DNA from: Acidobacteriota bacterium
GTDB lineage: Bacteria; Acidobacteriota; Terriglobia; Acidiferrales; UBA7541
NCBI GenBank assembly: GCA_021324935.1
Contig: JAJPIE010000037.1
Location: 62,001 to 126,000, forward strand
Direction: 5' to 3'
Length of the DNA stretch: 64,000 nucleotides
Shown: positions 46,235-54,823 of the stretch, piece by piece
Position numbering within the stretch: the first letter of the stretch is position 1
Layout: the number at the start of each line of letters is the position of its first letter
Notes under the pieces: generated by a model
The model's database searches: none
The model's input: the letters and a program-made list of their open reading frames with translations, nothing else
Told to the model about the DNA's origin: nothing
Program-made: the position numbers and the translations under genes

Positions 46235-48298
46235 ATGGCGGGTGAGCAAAAAATCGCTGGGGGCGCGGCCGAGTGGTTGATTCCGGTCGCTGCCGTCGCG
46301 CTTGTCTTTGTCATGCTGGTGCCGGTGCCGTCCATTGTCCTGGACGTATTCCTCGCCCTCAGCATCACCCTCGGCGTCCTGGTTCTCCTTTCCGCTCTCT
46401 ACATCCTGAAGCCGGTGCAGTTTTCCGTCTTTCCCACCTTGCTTCTGTTCCTCACGTTGTTCCGCATTTCCTTGAATATCGCCAGCAGCCGCCGCATCCT
46501 TCTGCACGGAAACGAAGGCATGGGTGCCGCGGGGAGCGTCATCGAAGCCTTCGGCCAGTTTGTCGTCGGCGGAAATTACGTCGTCGGCTTCGTCATCTTC
46601 CTCGCGCTCATCGCCATTCAGTATCTCGTGATCAATCACGGCGCGGTGAGAACCGCCGAAGTTGCCGCTCGCTTCACCCTGGATGCCATGCCCGGAAAGC
46701 AGATGGCCATCGACGCGGAGATGAATGCCGGTCTGATCGACGAGCATCAAGCCCGCGCGCGCCGCGAAATGATCGGCAAGGAAGCCGAATTTTACGGAGC
46801 CATGGATGGCGCCGCGCGCTTCAGCCAGCGCGACGCCCTCGCCACCATCCTCATCACCGCCATCAACATCATCGCCGGCTTCCTCATCGGCGTATTGCAA
46901 CTCAACATGCCCCTCGCCGACGCGGCCAAAACCTACACGGTCCTCACCGTCGGCGACGGCCTCGTCACGCTCATTCCCTCGCTCCTCGTCTCCGTGGCCG
47001 GCGGCATCGTCGTCACGCGCACTTCCAGCGAAACCACCGTCGGCGTCGAGTTCGGCCGCCAGCTCTTTGGCCGCCGCTTGCCGTTGCGTATTGCCGCCGG
47101 CGTTATGTTTCTCCTCGGGCTGATTCCCGGCTTGCCGAAAGTTTCTTTCTTCCTGCTGGCCGGGCTCATGGCTTATCTCGCGTCGCGCGCCAAGGCCAAG
47201 GCCGTCGAGGAAGTCAAAACCGCCGAAATCGTCGCCGCGGAAAAGAAGAAAGCGGATCCCCAGCAACAGCTCGAAACCCTGCTGCGCCTCGACGAAATCA
47301 GTCTCGAAGTGGGCTACGCCCTAGTTCCGCTCGTCGACCAAAATCAGGGCGGCCAATTGCTTCAGCGCATTCGGGCGCTGCGCAAGCATCTCGCGCTTCA
47401 GCTCGGCTTCCTGGTGCCTTCCGTGCACATCACCGATAACCTGAAGCTCAAGCCTCGCGAATACGTCGTCCTTCTTCGTGGTGTCGAAGTCGCCCGCTGG
47501 GAATTGCAGCAGGATCGCCTCCTTGCCATCAGCTCGGACCCCACTGCTACGCAGCTCGAAGGTTTGGCCACACAAGAGCCCGCCTTTGGCGCCGCCGCAT
47601 TGTGGATCGTTCCCGGCTTGCAGGAACAGGCCCTCGCCAATGGTTACGCCGTCGTCGATCAGACCTCCGTCCTCGCCACGCATCTGGCGGAGATCGTTCG
47701 CCAGTTCGCGCACGAACTCCTCACGCGCCAGGAAACCAAGAGACTGCTCGACGCCATGGCCGACGCACAGCCGAAGCTTGTCGACGAACTCGTGCCGCGC
47801 CTCCTCAGCCTCGGCGAGGTCCAGAAAGTCTTGCAGCAGCTTTTGCGCGAACAGGTCTCTATCCGCGACCTCGCCACCATCCTCGATTCGCTTCTCGATA
47901 CCGCCTCGGTCAACAAGAGCCCCGTCGCGCTCGTTGAAGCCGCGCGCCAGGCCCTTGGCCGCGCCCTGGTTCAGCCGCTGCTCGGCGAGGATCGCAAGCT
48001 CAAAGTTCTCACTCTCGATCCGGATATTGAGCACGAACTCCAGCGTCAGATCGAGCCGCAAGCCGCCGGCGATAAACCTCCCGGGGGCGTCGGTGCAACC
48101 CTGCGGCACATCCTCGAAGGCCTGCAAAAACTCGTTGGCGACAAAGTAGCGCTCAGTTCGACCATCGTCCTTTGCAGCAGCCCGTCGCGCTACCACCTGC
48201 GCCGCCTGCTCGAACCCTTTGTGCCCCGCATCGTTGTGCTTTCGCCGGGCGAAATTCCCCCGAGTGTCTCCGTCCAGACGCTGGGAGTGGTGCGATGA
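46235..48298 (+). CDS. flhA: Flagellar export gate protein FlhA
   Basis: This 687-aa protein has an N-terminal membrane half with about eight helices. It carries the family signature PTLLLFLTLFRISLNIASSRRILL, followed by GKQMAIDAEMNAGLIDEHQARARR. The C-terminal cytoplasmic half, from about residue 340, forms the docking ring for export chaperones and includes GLATQEPAFGAAALWI and PSRYHLRRLLEPFVPRIVVLSPGEI. The usual flhF and flhG genes do not follow; fliA is next after 28 bases. Confidence 0.97.
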   Translation: MAGEQKIAGGAAEWLIPVAAVALVFVMLVPVPSIVLDVFLALSITLGVLVLLSALYILKPVQFSVFPTLLLFLTLFRISLNIASSRRILLHGNEGMGAAGSVIEAFGQFVVGGNYVVGFVIFLALIAIQYLVINHGAVRTAEVAARFTLDAMPGKQMAIDAEMNAGLIDEHQARARREMIGKEAEFYGAMDGAARFSQRDALATILITAINIIAGFLIGVLQLNMPLADAAKTYTVLTVGDGLVTLIPSLLVSVAGGIVVTRTSSETTVGVEFGRQLFGRRLPLRIAAGVMFLLGLIPGLPKVSFFLLAGLMAYLASRAKAKAVEEVKTAEIVAAEKKKADPQQQLETLLRLDEISLEVGYALVPLVDQNQGGQLLQRIRALRKHLALQLGFLVPSVHITDNLKLKPREYVVLLRGVEVARWELQQDRLLAISSDPTATQLEGLATQEPAFGAAALWIVPGLQEQALANGYAVVDQTSVLATHLAEIVRQFAHELLTRQETKRLLDAMADAQPKLVDELVPRLLSLGEVQKVLQQLLREQVSIRDLATILDSLLDTASVNKSPVALVEAARQALGRALVQPLLGEDRKLKVLTLDPDIEHELQRQIEPQAAGDKPPGGVGATLRHILEGLQKLVGDKVALSSTIVLCSSPSRYHLRRLLEPFVPRIVVLSPGEIPPSVSVQTLGVVR

Positions 48299-48326
48299 AG
48301 CTCAGAAGGATTGAAGGATACCGTCC

Positions 48327-49106
48327 ATGTTGACGACCACGCCAAAGACCGAAGAACGCTCCGGCACGCTGGACCCGCTCGAGCGCGAGCGGTTGCTCCA
48401 GGAAAATCTGCCCGAAGTGCGTTACATCGCGCGGCGCATTCATGATCGCCTGCCCTCCCACGTCCCATTCGACGATCTCGTGCATGCCGGAATCCTCGGC
48501 CTGATCGACGCGGTGGACAAATACGACCCCGCGCGTAACGTCCAGCTCAAGTCATACGCCCGCTTCCGCATTCGCGGCGCCATTCTCGACTCCTTGCGCC
48601 AGATGGATTGGAGCCCCCGAGCTCTGCGCCGCCAGGCCCGTCGCATCGAGGAAGCTCAGCGCCAGCTGGCCTCCACGCTTGGCCGTGCCGCCTCCGAAGC
48701 CGAGATTGCCCAGCACCTCGGCATGAAGCTCGAGGAGTACCAGCAATTGCTTGGTGAACTTCGCGGCCTCGATCTTGGCAGCCTCCAGGCCGGCGCCAAC
48801 GAAGACGGCCAGGAAAATCAGCACGTCTCCGTCGCCGCCCGCGAAGACGAAAATCCGTTCGAGCAATACTCGCGCACCGAAATGCGCGCCTTCCTCGCCG
48901 GCGCCATCGAGGAACTCGACGAAAAAGAGCGCCACGTGCTCGGCCTTTACTACCTTGAGGAACTCACCATGAAGGAAGTCGGCCTGATTCTGGACATCGG
49001 CGAATCGCGCGTCTCTCAAATTCACACCGCCGCGATTCTTCGCCTTCGCTCCAGGCTCCGCGAAAAATTGCAGGGCAGGAATGGCAAGGACACCAAACCC
49101 GTCTGA
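48327..49106 (+). CDS. fliA: RNA polymerase sigma factor FliA (sigma-28)
   Basis: This 259-aa sigma factor transcribes late flagellar genes. Region 2: LPSHVPFDDLVHAGILGLIDAVDKYDPARNVQLKSYARFRIRGAILDSLRQMDW, the classical FliA/WhiG pattern, with the conserved run RIRGAILDSLRQMDW. Region 4: LDEKERHVLGLYYLEELTMKEVGLILDIGESRVSQIH. A sigma-28 promoter before flgM and a flgM anti-sigma gene in the same window support this identity. It lies directly between flhA and fliM. Confidence 0.96.
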   Translation: MLTTTPKTEERSGTLDPLERERLLQENLPEVRYIARRIHDRLPSHVPFDDLVHAGILGLIDAVDKYDPARNVQLKSYARFRIRGAILDSLRQMDWSPRALRRQARRIEEAQRQLASTLGRAASEAEIAQHLGMKLEEYQQLLGELRGLDLGSLQAGANEDGQENQHVSVAAREDENPFEQYSRTEMRAFLAGAIEELDEKERHVLGLYYLEELTMKEVGLILDIGESRVSQIHTAAILRLRSRLREKLQGRNGKDTKPV

Positions 49107-49114
49107 GGTCCGCG

Positions 49115-50092
49115 ATGAAGAAGATACTTTCTCAGGACGAAATCGACGCGCTGTTTGACGCGGCCAAGAGCAGCCAGCGCTCGATTTCCGAACGCTCCGT
49201 GAAGCCCTGTGACCTCCGCAAGCTCGGCGCGCTCAGCGCGGATCAGGTCCGCGTCATTACCACGCTGCATGAATCCTTTGCGCGGCGTCTCGGGGGCTCC
49301 CTCGGGGCTTACCTGCGCGTCGGCTTCGAGATGAATCTCGTCTCCGTCGAGCAAATTCTCTACTCCGAATTTCTCAGCCGCTTGCCCGAATTGACCTACC
49401 TGGCTTCGCTGCAGGTGATGCCCATCGACGCGCGCGCCACCATGCAAGCCGATCTCTCTCTGGTCTTCCCGATCGTTGACCTGGTCCTTGGCGGCTCCGG
49501 TGCCGATCCTATCGATCCACGTGACCTCACCGAAATCGAGGAACAGATCTTTGAAACCGTCGTCCGCTTGATGGCTCGCGACCTGCAAACCACCTGGGCT
49601 CCGGTCCTCCCGCTGGACATCAACTTCGATCAGCGTCAGCAGCACACCCAGGTGCAAGGCTTGATGTTGCCCACCGAAAAAGTCATGTCGCTTACCTTTG
49701 AAATCCGCCTGCCGGATTCCCGCGGCACGCTCAACCTCGCCTTCCCCGCCGTCATTTCTAACGCCCTGCTGCGCAAGCTCTCCGTGCAATGGTCCTACGC
49801 CGAGCGCAGCCCTTCCAAAGAAACGCAGGAGCAACTAAAAGACCGGCTGCTCGAAAGCCGCTTCGCGGTAAATCTCAGCCTGCCGCCAAGCCCGCTCACC
49901 ATCCGCGAACTGGTCGAGCTCGAGCCTGGCCGCGTGGTAATCCTCCCCAAGAACGCCCAAGACTCCATCGATTTCAACGTCGCGGGCAAGCCGATGTTTC
50001 GTGCCTATCCCATCCGGCAGGGAACCCGGCGAGGCGCCCGCATTGAGCGGCGCAGGAGTCTGCGCGGCAACGCCGCAACGGAGCAACCATGA
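49115..50092 (+). CDS. fliM: Flagellar motor switch protein FliM
   Basis: This 325-aa C-ring protein. The N-terminal LSQDEIDALFDAAK is the CheY-P binding peptide (consensus LSQxEIDALL). The CheC-like middle domain includes FARRLGGSLGAYLRVGFEM and PIVDLVLGGSG. The C-terminal SpoA domain is LTIRELVELEPGRVVILPKNAQDSIDFNVAGKPMFRAYPI. It lies eight bases after fliA instead of next to fliN. Its stop overlaps the start of the long FliN-like gene. Confidence 0.96.
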   Translation: MKKILSQDEIDALFDAAKSSQRSISERSVKPCDLRKLGALSADQVRVITTLHESFARRLGGSLGAYLRVGFEMNLVSVEQILYSEFLSRLPELTYLASLQVMPIDARATMQADLSLVFPIVDLVLGGSGADPIDPRDLTEIEEQIFETVVRLMARDLQTTWAPVLPLDINFDQRQQHTQVQGLMLPTEKVMSLTFEIRLPDSRGTLNLAFPAVISNALLRKLSVQWSYAERSPSKETQEQLKDRLLESRFAVNLSLPPSPLTIRELVELEPGRVVILPKNAQDSIDFNVAGKPMFRAYPIRQGTRRGARIERRRSLRGNAATEQP

Positions 50093-50946
50093 GCAATACG
50101 CCATTCGCGGAAAACATTTCAGCCTTCGTAACAGTTTGGAAGGACGCCTTTCTCCGTGTCCTCGAATCGCTCGGCGCCGCCGGCGTATCCGCCGAAAACG
50201 TCGATGGCACGGCTCTCCAACCCACCGGCGAATCGCAGGTCGGGATTCTCACGGTCAAGTTTTCAGGCGGCGGCTGCCTGAAGGGCGAAATGCTTTGGAC
50301 CTGCGAAAAGCCCGTGGCTCTGCAATGCGCGCAGTTGCTAATGTCCGAAGATCTGAATCCCGAAGCTGAATTCAGCGCCACGCACACCGACGGCTATCTT
50401 GAATTCATCCGCCAGGTTGCTGGCGAGGCCGCCGTCGGCTGGAAACTACAGCGTGGCGAGCCCACCGAAATCGTGTACCAGGCTGAAACGGGCTCGAAAT
50501 TTGAAACGCACTCTTCGGCTGCCTTCCGGCTTTCCAGCGATAAGTGCAAGTCGCTGACGTTTCGGATTGACCTGGATGCATCTCTTGCCGAGTCGCTTTT
50601 GGCCAAACGCGAACGGGAGTCTCCCGAAACTGTTACAACCGAGATTGCCGAAGCGGGCGGCGCGGCCAATCTGGCACTCCCCTCCAATCTGGACCTGATC
50701 CTCGACGTGCAACTTGATGCCACCATTCGCTTCGGCGAAAGGGAAATGCTCTTGCAGGACGTTTTTGGGTTGATGCCCGGCTCCGTTGTGGAACTCAACC
50801 AGTTGGTTAGTGAGCCCGCTGATCTTCTGGTGGCGGGGCGCCTCGTGGCCAAAGGCGAAGTTGTTGTTGTGGACGGGAACTTCGGCCTCCGCGTCACAGA
50901 AGTCGTCAGCCGCAACCAGCGGGCGGCTGTGCTCGATGCCGCTTGA
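50089..50946 (+). CDS. fliN: Long FliN/FliY-like switch protein with a CheC-like N-terminal region
   Basis: This 285-aa protein ends in a SpoA/FliN domain: LDLILDVQLDATIRFGEREMLLQDVFGLMPGSVVELN, then LVAKGEVVVVDGNFGLRVTEVV. Its first 190 residues contain a region that resembles CheC/CheX folds, with LKGEMLWTCEKPVALQCAQLLM and YLEFIRQVAGEAAVGW, but the catalytic Glu-x2-Asn of CheC phosphatases reads EFIR. This is the layout of Bacillus FliY, without clear phosphatase residues. It overlaps fliM by four bases and is followed by the MshEN gene after ten bases. The CheC likeness is my reading and needs profile support. Confidence 0.8.
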   Translation: MSNTPFAENISAFVTVWKDAFLRVLESLGAAGVSAENVDGTALQPTGESQVGILTVKFSGGGCLKGEMLWTCEKPVALQCAQLLMSEDLNPEAEFSATHTDGYLEFIRQVAGEAAVGWKLQRGEPTEIVYQAETGSKFETHSSAAFRLSSDKCKSLTFRIDLDASLAESLLAKRERESPETVTTEIAEAGGAANLALPSNLDLILDVQLDATIRFGEREMLLQDVFGLMPGSVVELNQLVSEPADLLVAGRLVAKGEVVVVDGNFGLRVTEVVSRNQRAAVLDAA

Positions 50947-50956
50947 GGAATTGGGA

Positions 50957-51946
50957 ATGAACGAGGGACACGTGATCGAATTTGCCGCAGCAAGCGAGCG
51001 GGAGAAATTTCAGCGCGCCGTGGGGCGCCTGCTCGAGCGCTGGACCGTACGTTGCGCCGCCCCCGGCTGCCGCGGCGGCAATCCCTCCAAATTCTCACTG
51101 CTTGCGCGATTCTCCGGCGTGCACTACAACAATCGCTGGTACCACCAGAGCGATTGCCTCCGCGCCGCGCTCACCTCACGCCTCAGCCAGATGCTGCAGA
51201 ACTTTGTCGAGAGCCGCGAGCGCGTGCATCGCTTGCCGTTCGGCCTGCTCCTCGTCAATCGTGGGGTCATTTCCCCGGAGGATCTGAAGCGCGCTTTGCG
51301 CATGCAGCGAGAGGCGGGTTATGGCAAGTTGAGTCACTGGCTTCAGCAAATCGTCCCCCTCGATGAGCACGAAGTTACCGCCGCGCTTGGCCAACAGTGG
51401 GGCTGCCCGGTTTTCCGGCTCACCCCGCAAAACATGATTTCCGGCCGGCAGAATCCCATTCCTTTTCCTGTCCTGGCCGCTGCCAAAGCCGTTCCCGTTC
51501 ACGCTTCCCACACCGGCAAGCAAATGCATATCGCGTTTTCCGAGCGTGTCGATCACACACTGCTCTATTCCGTCGAGGAAATGCTCGCCTGCCGCACCAT
51601 CGCCTGTGTCTCCCCCGACTCGATGGTCCGCGAAGCGCTCGAGCGCCTACGCCGCGAAGATGCCGGCAACGAAATTACCTTCGATACCGTCCGTGACCCC
51701 AATGAAATGGCCGCCACCATTTGCAGCTATGCCGTCCAGATGGACGCCCGCCGCATCAAGGCGGAGCGCGCCGGTGCTTACATCTGGGTCGCGTTCTTCC
51801 GCAAGGAAGCGCGCCGCGAACTCCTATTCCGCCTCCCCGGTGCGCGCTCGAACGAAATCGACCTCGGGCGTGAACGCTGTAAAGAGTTTCCCGGGATTGC
51901 CGATAACGGAAAGGATGGCGTCTCCAGCGCCGCACGGTACGCATGA
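50957..51946 (+). CDS. MshEN (GspE N-terminal) domain protein in the flagellar switch operon
   Basis: This 329-aa soluble protein has ATG 50957 with GAGGAATTGGG ahead. A possible metal site lies at CAAPGC...YHQSDC (about 31-60). Two MshEN repeats follow: FGLLLVNRGVISPEDLKRAL and LSHWLQQIVPLDEHEVTAAL (about 92-150), then the alpha/beta part typical of GspE-N (GCPVFRL, AKAVPVHASHTGKQMHIAFSERVD, VREALERLRRE). No ATPase domain is present. The Arg of the c-di-GMP-binding RLG motif is replaced in both repeats (PFG, GKL), so nucleotide binding is uncertain. Its stop overlaps the start of the HDOD gene. Function unknown; a regulatory role at the motor switch is inferred from context. Confidence 0.78.
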   Translation: MNEGHVIEFAAASEREKFQRAVGRLLERWTVRCAAPGCRGGNPSKFSLLARFSGVHYNNRWYHQSDCLRAALTSRLSQMLQNFVESRERVHRLPFGLLLVNRGVISPEDLKRALRMQREAGYGKLSHWLQQIVPLDEHEVTAALGQQWGCPVFRLTPQNMISGRQNPIPFPVLAAAKAVPVHASHTGKQMHIAFSERVDHTLLYSVEEMLACRTIACVSPDSMVREALERLRREDAGNEITFDTVRDPNEMAATICSYAVQMDARRIKAERAGAYIWVAFFRKEARRELLFRLPGARSNEIDLGRERCKEFPGIADNGKDGVSSAARYA

Positions 51947-53010
51947 ATCTGCCGCGGAAAAACGTGGTAGCAACGCCGACATCCATTGACCCTTTCGGCA
52001 CCCAGGTGGAGCGCCGGAAAAATCGCTTGATGGGCCTGCTCAACAAGGGGCTGCCCACGCTTCCGGCTTACCTGTTGGATTTGAACACTCTGCTCCGTTC
52101 GCCCACGGTCGATCTAAAAAAAGTCGGCAAAGTGATTCGCACGGACCCCAGCCTTACTGCCCAGGTGCTTCGCCTTTGCAATTCCGCGCTCTTTGGCCTT
52201 CGCCGCCGCGTCCTCAGCATCGAGCAAGCGGCCGTCCTTCTCGGCACCGAGCGCCTGCGCACGCTCGTCCTCACCTGCTCGGTGATGCAGTTCGCCGGGA
52301 AAAACGTTCCGGTCAACGCGCTGCTAGGCTTCTGGCAGCATAGTTTTCTTTCCGCGTTGCTCAGCGAGCGCATCGCTCGCCTCGTTGACTATCCCGAAAA
52401 AGAACAGGCTTATCTCGGTGGGCTCCTCCACGACATTGGCGAACTTCCCCTGTGGATCGTACTCATGGAGGAGCAAGCCAAAAATCGCCCGCTGCCGCCG
52501 CCCAACTGGTGCGACAACCTGAAAGTCGAACGCGAATACTTCGGCATGGACCACGGCAAGGTCGGCCGCTGGATGGCCGTCGCCTGGAATTTCATGCCTT
52601 CTTTTCTCGACGTCTTCGAACACCATCACGATCCGGAAAACGCGCAACACGACCCATACCTCGTAGGCATCGTTTCCGCAGCGGACCAGTTCTTGCAAGC
52701 CTTGCCTCCGCCGGAGCAAGCGACTCCGGATGCAGCTGCAGGCCCTTCGCCTTCCGTCGTGCAGCCGCCACCCCCCGCTCCCCAGCCGCCTTTGCCGTCC
52801 GTCGAAGACCCGTCCTTTTTGTTGCAGTGTTTTCCGCGGCTGGCCGATGAAGAGCGCGGCGGCATTCTCGAAATGCTGCAAACAGAATACCTGCATGTCC
52901 TGCCGCTGGTGGAACTCAGCATGGCGGCGATCGCCCCGGAATCCACAAGCGGTACAACTTCAGTACAGGAGCAAAAACGTGAGCAAGTTACGAGTACTTA
53001 TCGTGGATGA
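51943..53010 (+). CDS. HDOD domain protein in the flagellar switch operon
   Basis: This 355-aa protein has its ATG overlapping the MshEN gene stop. HDOD domain at about residues 25-250: LPTLPAYLLDLNTLL, IRTDPSLTAQVLRLCNSALFGLRRRVLSIEQAAVLLG, YLGGLLHDIGELPL, FGMDHGKVGRWMA and FEHHHDPENA. A Pro-rich linker (VVQPPPPAPQPPLPSVEDP) separates a short C-terminal helical tail. It is more distant from the other two HDOD proteins. cheY starts 32 bases inside its 3' end, a strong overlap suggesting coupled expression. Role unknown. Confidence 0.88.
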   Translation: MNLPRKNVVATPTSIDPFGTQVERRKNRLMGLLNKGLPTLPAYLLDLNTLLRSPTVDLKKVGKVIRTDPSLTAQVLRLCNSALFGLRRRVLSIEQAAVLLGTERLRTLVLTCSVMQFAGKNVPVNALLGFWQHSFLSALLSERIARLVDYPEKEQAYLGGLLHDIGELPLWIVLMEEQAKNRPLPPPNWCDNLKVEREYFGMDHGKVGRWMAVAWNFMPSFLDVFEHHHDPENAQHDPYLVGIVSAADQFLQALPPPEQATPDAAAGPSPSVVQPPPPAPQPPLPSVEDPSFLLQCFPRLADEERGGILEMLQTEYLHVLPLVELSMAAIAPESTSGTTSVQEQKREQVTSTYRG

Positions 53011-53365
53011 TTCGTCGGTGATGCGGAAAATTGTCGAACGATCCTTGCGGCAAGCCGGGCTCGATCTGGGCGAAGTGCTCGAAGCCAGCAATGGTGCCGA
53101 GGCCCTCGCGGAAGTCAACAAAGGAAAGTTCGATCTGATCCTCAGCGACATCAATATGCCCGCGATGGACGGCCTCGAATTTCTCCGCGGCCTCGCCGGC
53201 GTCGAATCCGCGAAGGGTGTTCCCGTCGTGATGATTACCACCGAAGGCAGCGAAGCGCGCGTCGTCGAAGCACTTTCCGTTGGTGCCAAGGGTTATATCC
53301 GTAAGCCTTTCACGCCCGAACAGGTCAAGGAACGCGTCGCTCCGCTCCTCGGAGGTGGCCAGTGA
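52979..53365 (+). CDS. cheY: CheY-type response regulator
   Basis: This 128-aa single receiver domain starts with GTG 52979, after CAGGAG at good distance; the track's longer ORF lies in the wrong frame of the HDOD gene. LRVLIVDDSSVMRKIVERSL carries the acidic pair, the phospho-Asp is in LILSDINMPAMDGLEFL, then Thr in VMITTEGSEARV and Lys in GYIRKPFTPEQV. It is probably the regulator phosphorylated by CheA that binds FliM. It lies far from cheA but directly beside the switch genes and CheX. Confidence 0.92.
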   Translation: MSKLRVLIVDDSSVMRKIVERSLRQAGLDLGEVLEASNGAEALAEVNKGKFDLILSDINMPAMDGLEFLRGLAGVESAKGVPVVMITTEGSEARVVEALSVGAKGYIRKPFTPEQVKERVAPLLGGGQ

Positions 53366-53856
53366 GATCCACCCTTGGGCAGCCCATGCCAACCAACTCC
53401 CAGCTCGATCCTCACTGGAAGGGCATTCTGGAATGTGCCGCCATCGAAGTCTTCGCCATGATGGCCAATTCGGAAATCACACCGATGCCCGAGCAGCCCG
53501 AGCAGCAGCAGGGCGAACAGACCGCGATGGTCGGCCTCGCCGGAGCGCTCTGCGGCATGATCACCATCCGCTGCAGCAAGGAATCCGCCGTGAAACTTGC
53601 CACGCGCATGCTCGGTGAGGACGCCAAATCCAATCCTTCGATGGTTGGCGATGCGCTCGGTGAGCTTTGCAACATGGTTGCCGGAAATTTCAAGTCGAAA
53701 ATCACCAGCCTGGCCGATCATTGTATGCTCAGTGTTCCCACGGTCATCTGGGGCGAGGACTACGTCATGCAAATGGTCAAGCCGAACTCCGGTTTTCAGT
53801 TCGCGCTTGACTGCGAAGGCAGACCCGTGTGGTTCTCGCTTGTCATCCACGATTGA
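53362..53856 (+). CDS. cheX: CheX-like CheY-P phosphatase
   Basis: This 164-aa protein has a GTG start overlapping the cheY stop (GTGA), with GGAGG six bases upstream; ATG 53386 is an alternative. GMITIRCSKESAVKLATRMLGED and GDALGELCNMVAGNFKSKI match the CheC/CheX family, including the catalytic Glu-x2-Asn in GELCN. It would remove phosphate from CheY-P and so end the signal. No CheZ or CheD is seen in the window. The pairing with cheY by overlap supports this. Confidence 0.87.
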   Translation: MRSTLGQPMPTNSQLDPHWKGILECAAIEVFAMMANSEITPMPEQPEQQQGEQTAMVGLAGALCGMITIRCSKESAVKLATRMLGEDAKSNPSMVGDALGELCNMVAGNFKSKITSLADHCMLSVPTVIWGEDYVMQMVKPNSGFQFALDCEGRPVWFSLVIHD

Positions 53857-54027
53857 CTTCCCCGCGACCGCTCCCTGCACTCTCGATTTTCCGCCCCGGC
53901 AATCCTTGCCCAGTTCGCGGGAACACCGGCAGAGATTGCCGCTTTTTTCCCGCGGCCGCTTCGTGCAACAGGGCGCGCCGCTAATCGTCAGAGAACTCAC
54001 CCCATAGGCAGGTAACAAAATCCTTAT

Positions 54028-54044
54028 TTGGCCTCTGGCTTGCA
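54028..54044 (+). promoter_or_regulatory. Sigma-54 promoter upstream of flgF
   Basis: TTGGCCTCTGGCTTGCA matches the sigma-54 consensus at both boxes (TTGGC and TTGCA) with GG-N10-GC spacing. It lies 24 bases before the flgF ATG, in the 211-base gap after cheX. Transcription would begin around 54055, a short leader of about 13 bases with CGGAG/GAGAA overlapping it. Confidence 0.78.
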
Positions 54045-54067
54045 CTTTAATCTCGCGGAGAACTCGA

Positions 54068-54799
54068 ATGGACAGCGGTTTCTACTCAGCTTTCACGGGA
54101 TTTGCCACGCGGCTCGATGCGCTCGAAGTTGTCGCCAACAATCTCGCCAACACCAACACTCCCGGTTACAAAGCTTCGCGAGCCTTTTATCGCTCGATGC
54201 CTGCGTGGTTGCAGCAGTCGCTCTCGACGCCCCTGAACCAGGCGGTGAATCAATTTGGTGTTCTTGGCGGCGCGCAACTCGATCTCACTGTCAGCAATCT
54301 GGAGAAGACCGGGAATGCCACTGACGTTGCTTTGCAGGGCCCAGGATTCTTCAACATCCAGTCCAAAGCCGGCCTTCGCTTCACGCGCAATGGGAACTTC
54401 CAGTTGAACACAAAGCGCCAGTTGATCACCTCTCAAGGTGATCTCGTCCTCGGCGACAACGGTCCGATCCAGCTCCCATCCGGCGAGCTCGCCATCAGCC
54501 AGGATGGCACGGTTTCTGTCGACGGCGGCCTCGTCGCGAAACTCAAGGTCACGGATTTTTCTTCCCCCGCCGACCTTACTCCCGAGGGCAACACCTACTT
54601 TTCCGCACAGACGAAAGGGAAGGCCGTTGCGGAACCCAACGTCGTGCAGGGCGCGCTGGAAACTTCCAACGCCGATCCCATCAAGGCCACGGTTTCCCTG
54701 ATCGAGTTGCAGCGTACGGCGCAACTCATGGAGAAAGCCCTTTCCATTTTTCATAACGAATTCAACCGCACGGCGGCACAGGATCTGCCCCGGGTGTAA
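54068..54799 (+). CDS. flgF: Flagellar basal-body rod protein FlgF
   Basis: This 243-aa rod protein. N-terminal rod motif: RLDALEVVANNLANTNTPGYKASRAFY. Middle: TDVALQGPGFFNIQSKAGLRFTRNGNFQLN. The C-terminus is VQGALETSNADPIKATVSLIELQRTAQLMEKAL. It precedes flgG as in most genomes. The length (243) is close to E. coli FlgF. It begins the flgF-G-A-H-I-J operon behind its own sigma-54 promoter. Confidence 0.93.
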   Translation: MDSGFYSAFTGFATRLDALEVVANNLANTNTPGYKASRAFYRSMPAWLQQSLSTPLNQAVNQFGVLGGAQLDLTVSNLEKTGNATDVALQGPGFFNIQSKAGLRFTRNGNFQLNTKRQLITSQGDLVLGDNGPIQLPSGELAISQDGTVSVDGGLVAKLKVTDFSSPADLTPEGNTYFSAQTKGKAVAEPNVVQGALETSNADPIKATVSLIELQRTAQLMEKALSIFHNEFNRTAAQDLPRV

Positions 54800-54823
54800 G
54801 CACGGAAAATCGAGGAGAAGAAA

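Noticed and set aside
46273-47439. 388-aa plus-strand ORF inside flhA
   Set aside because: It is a +2 frame shadow rich in Arg/His/Ser; flhA is complete in the other frame.
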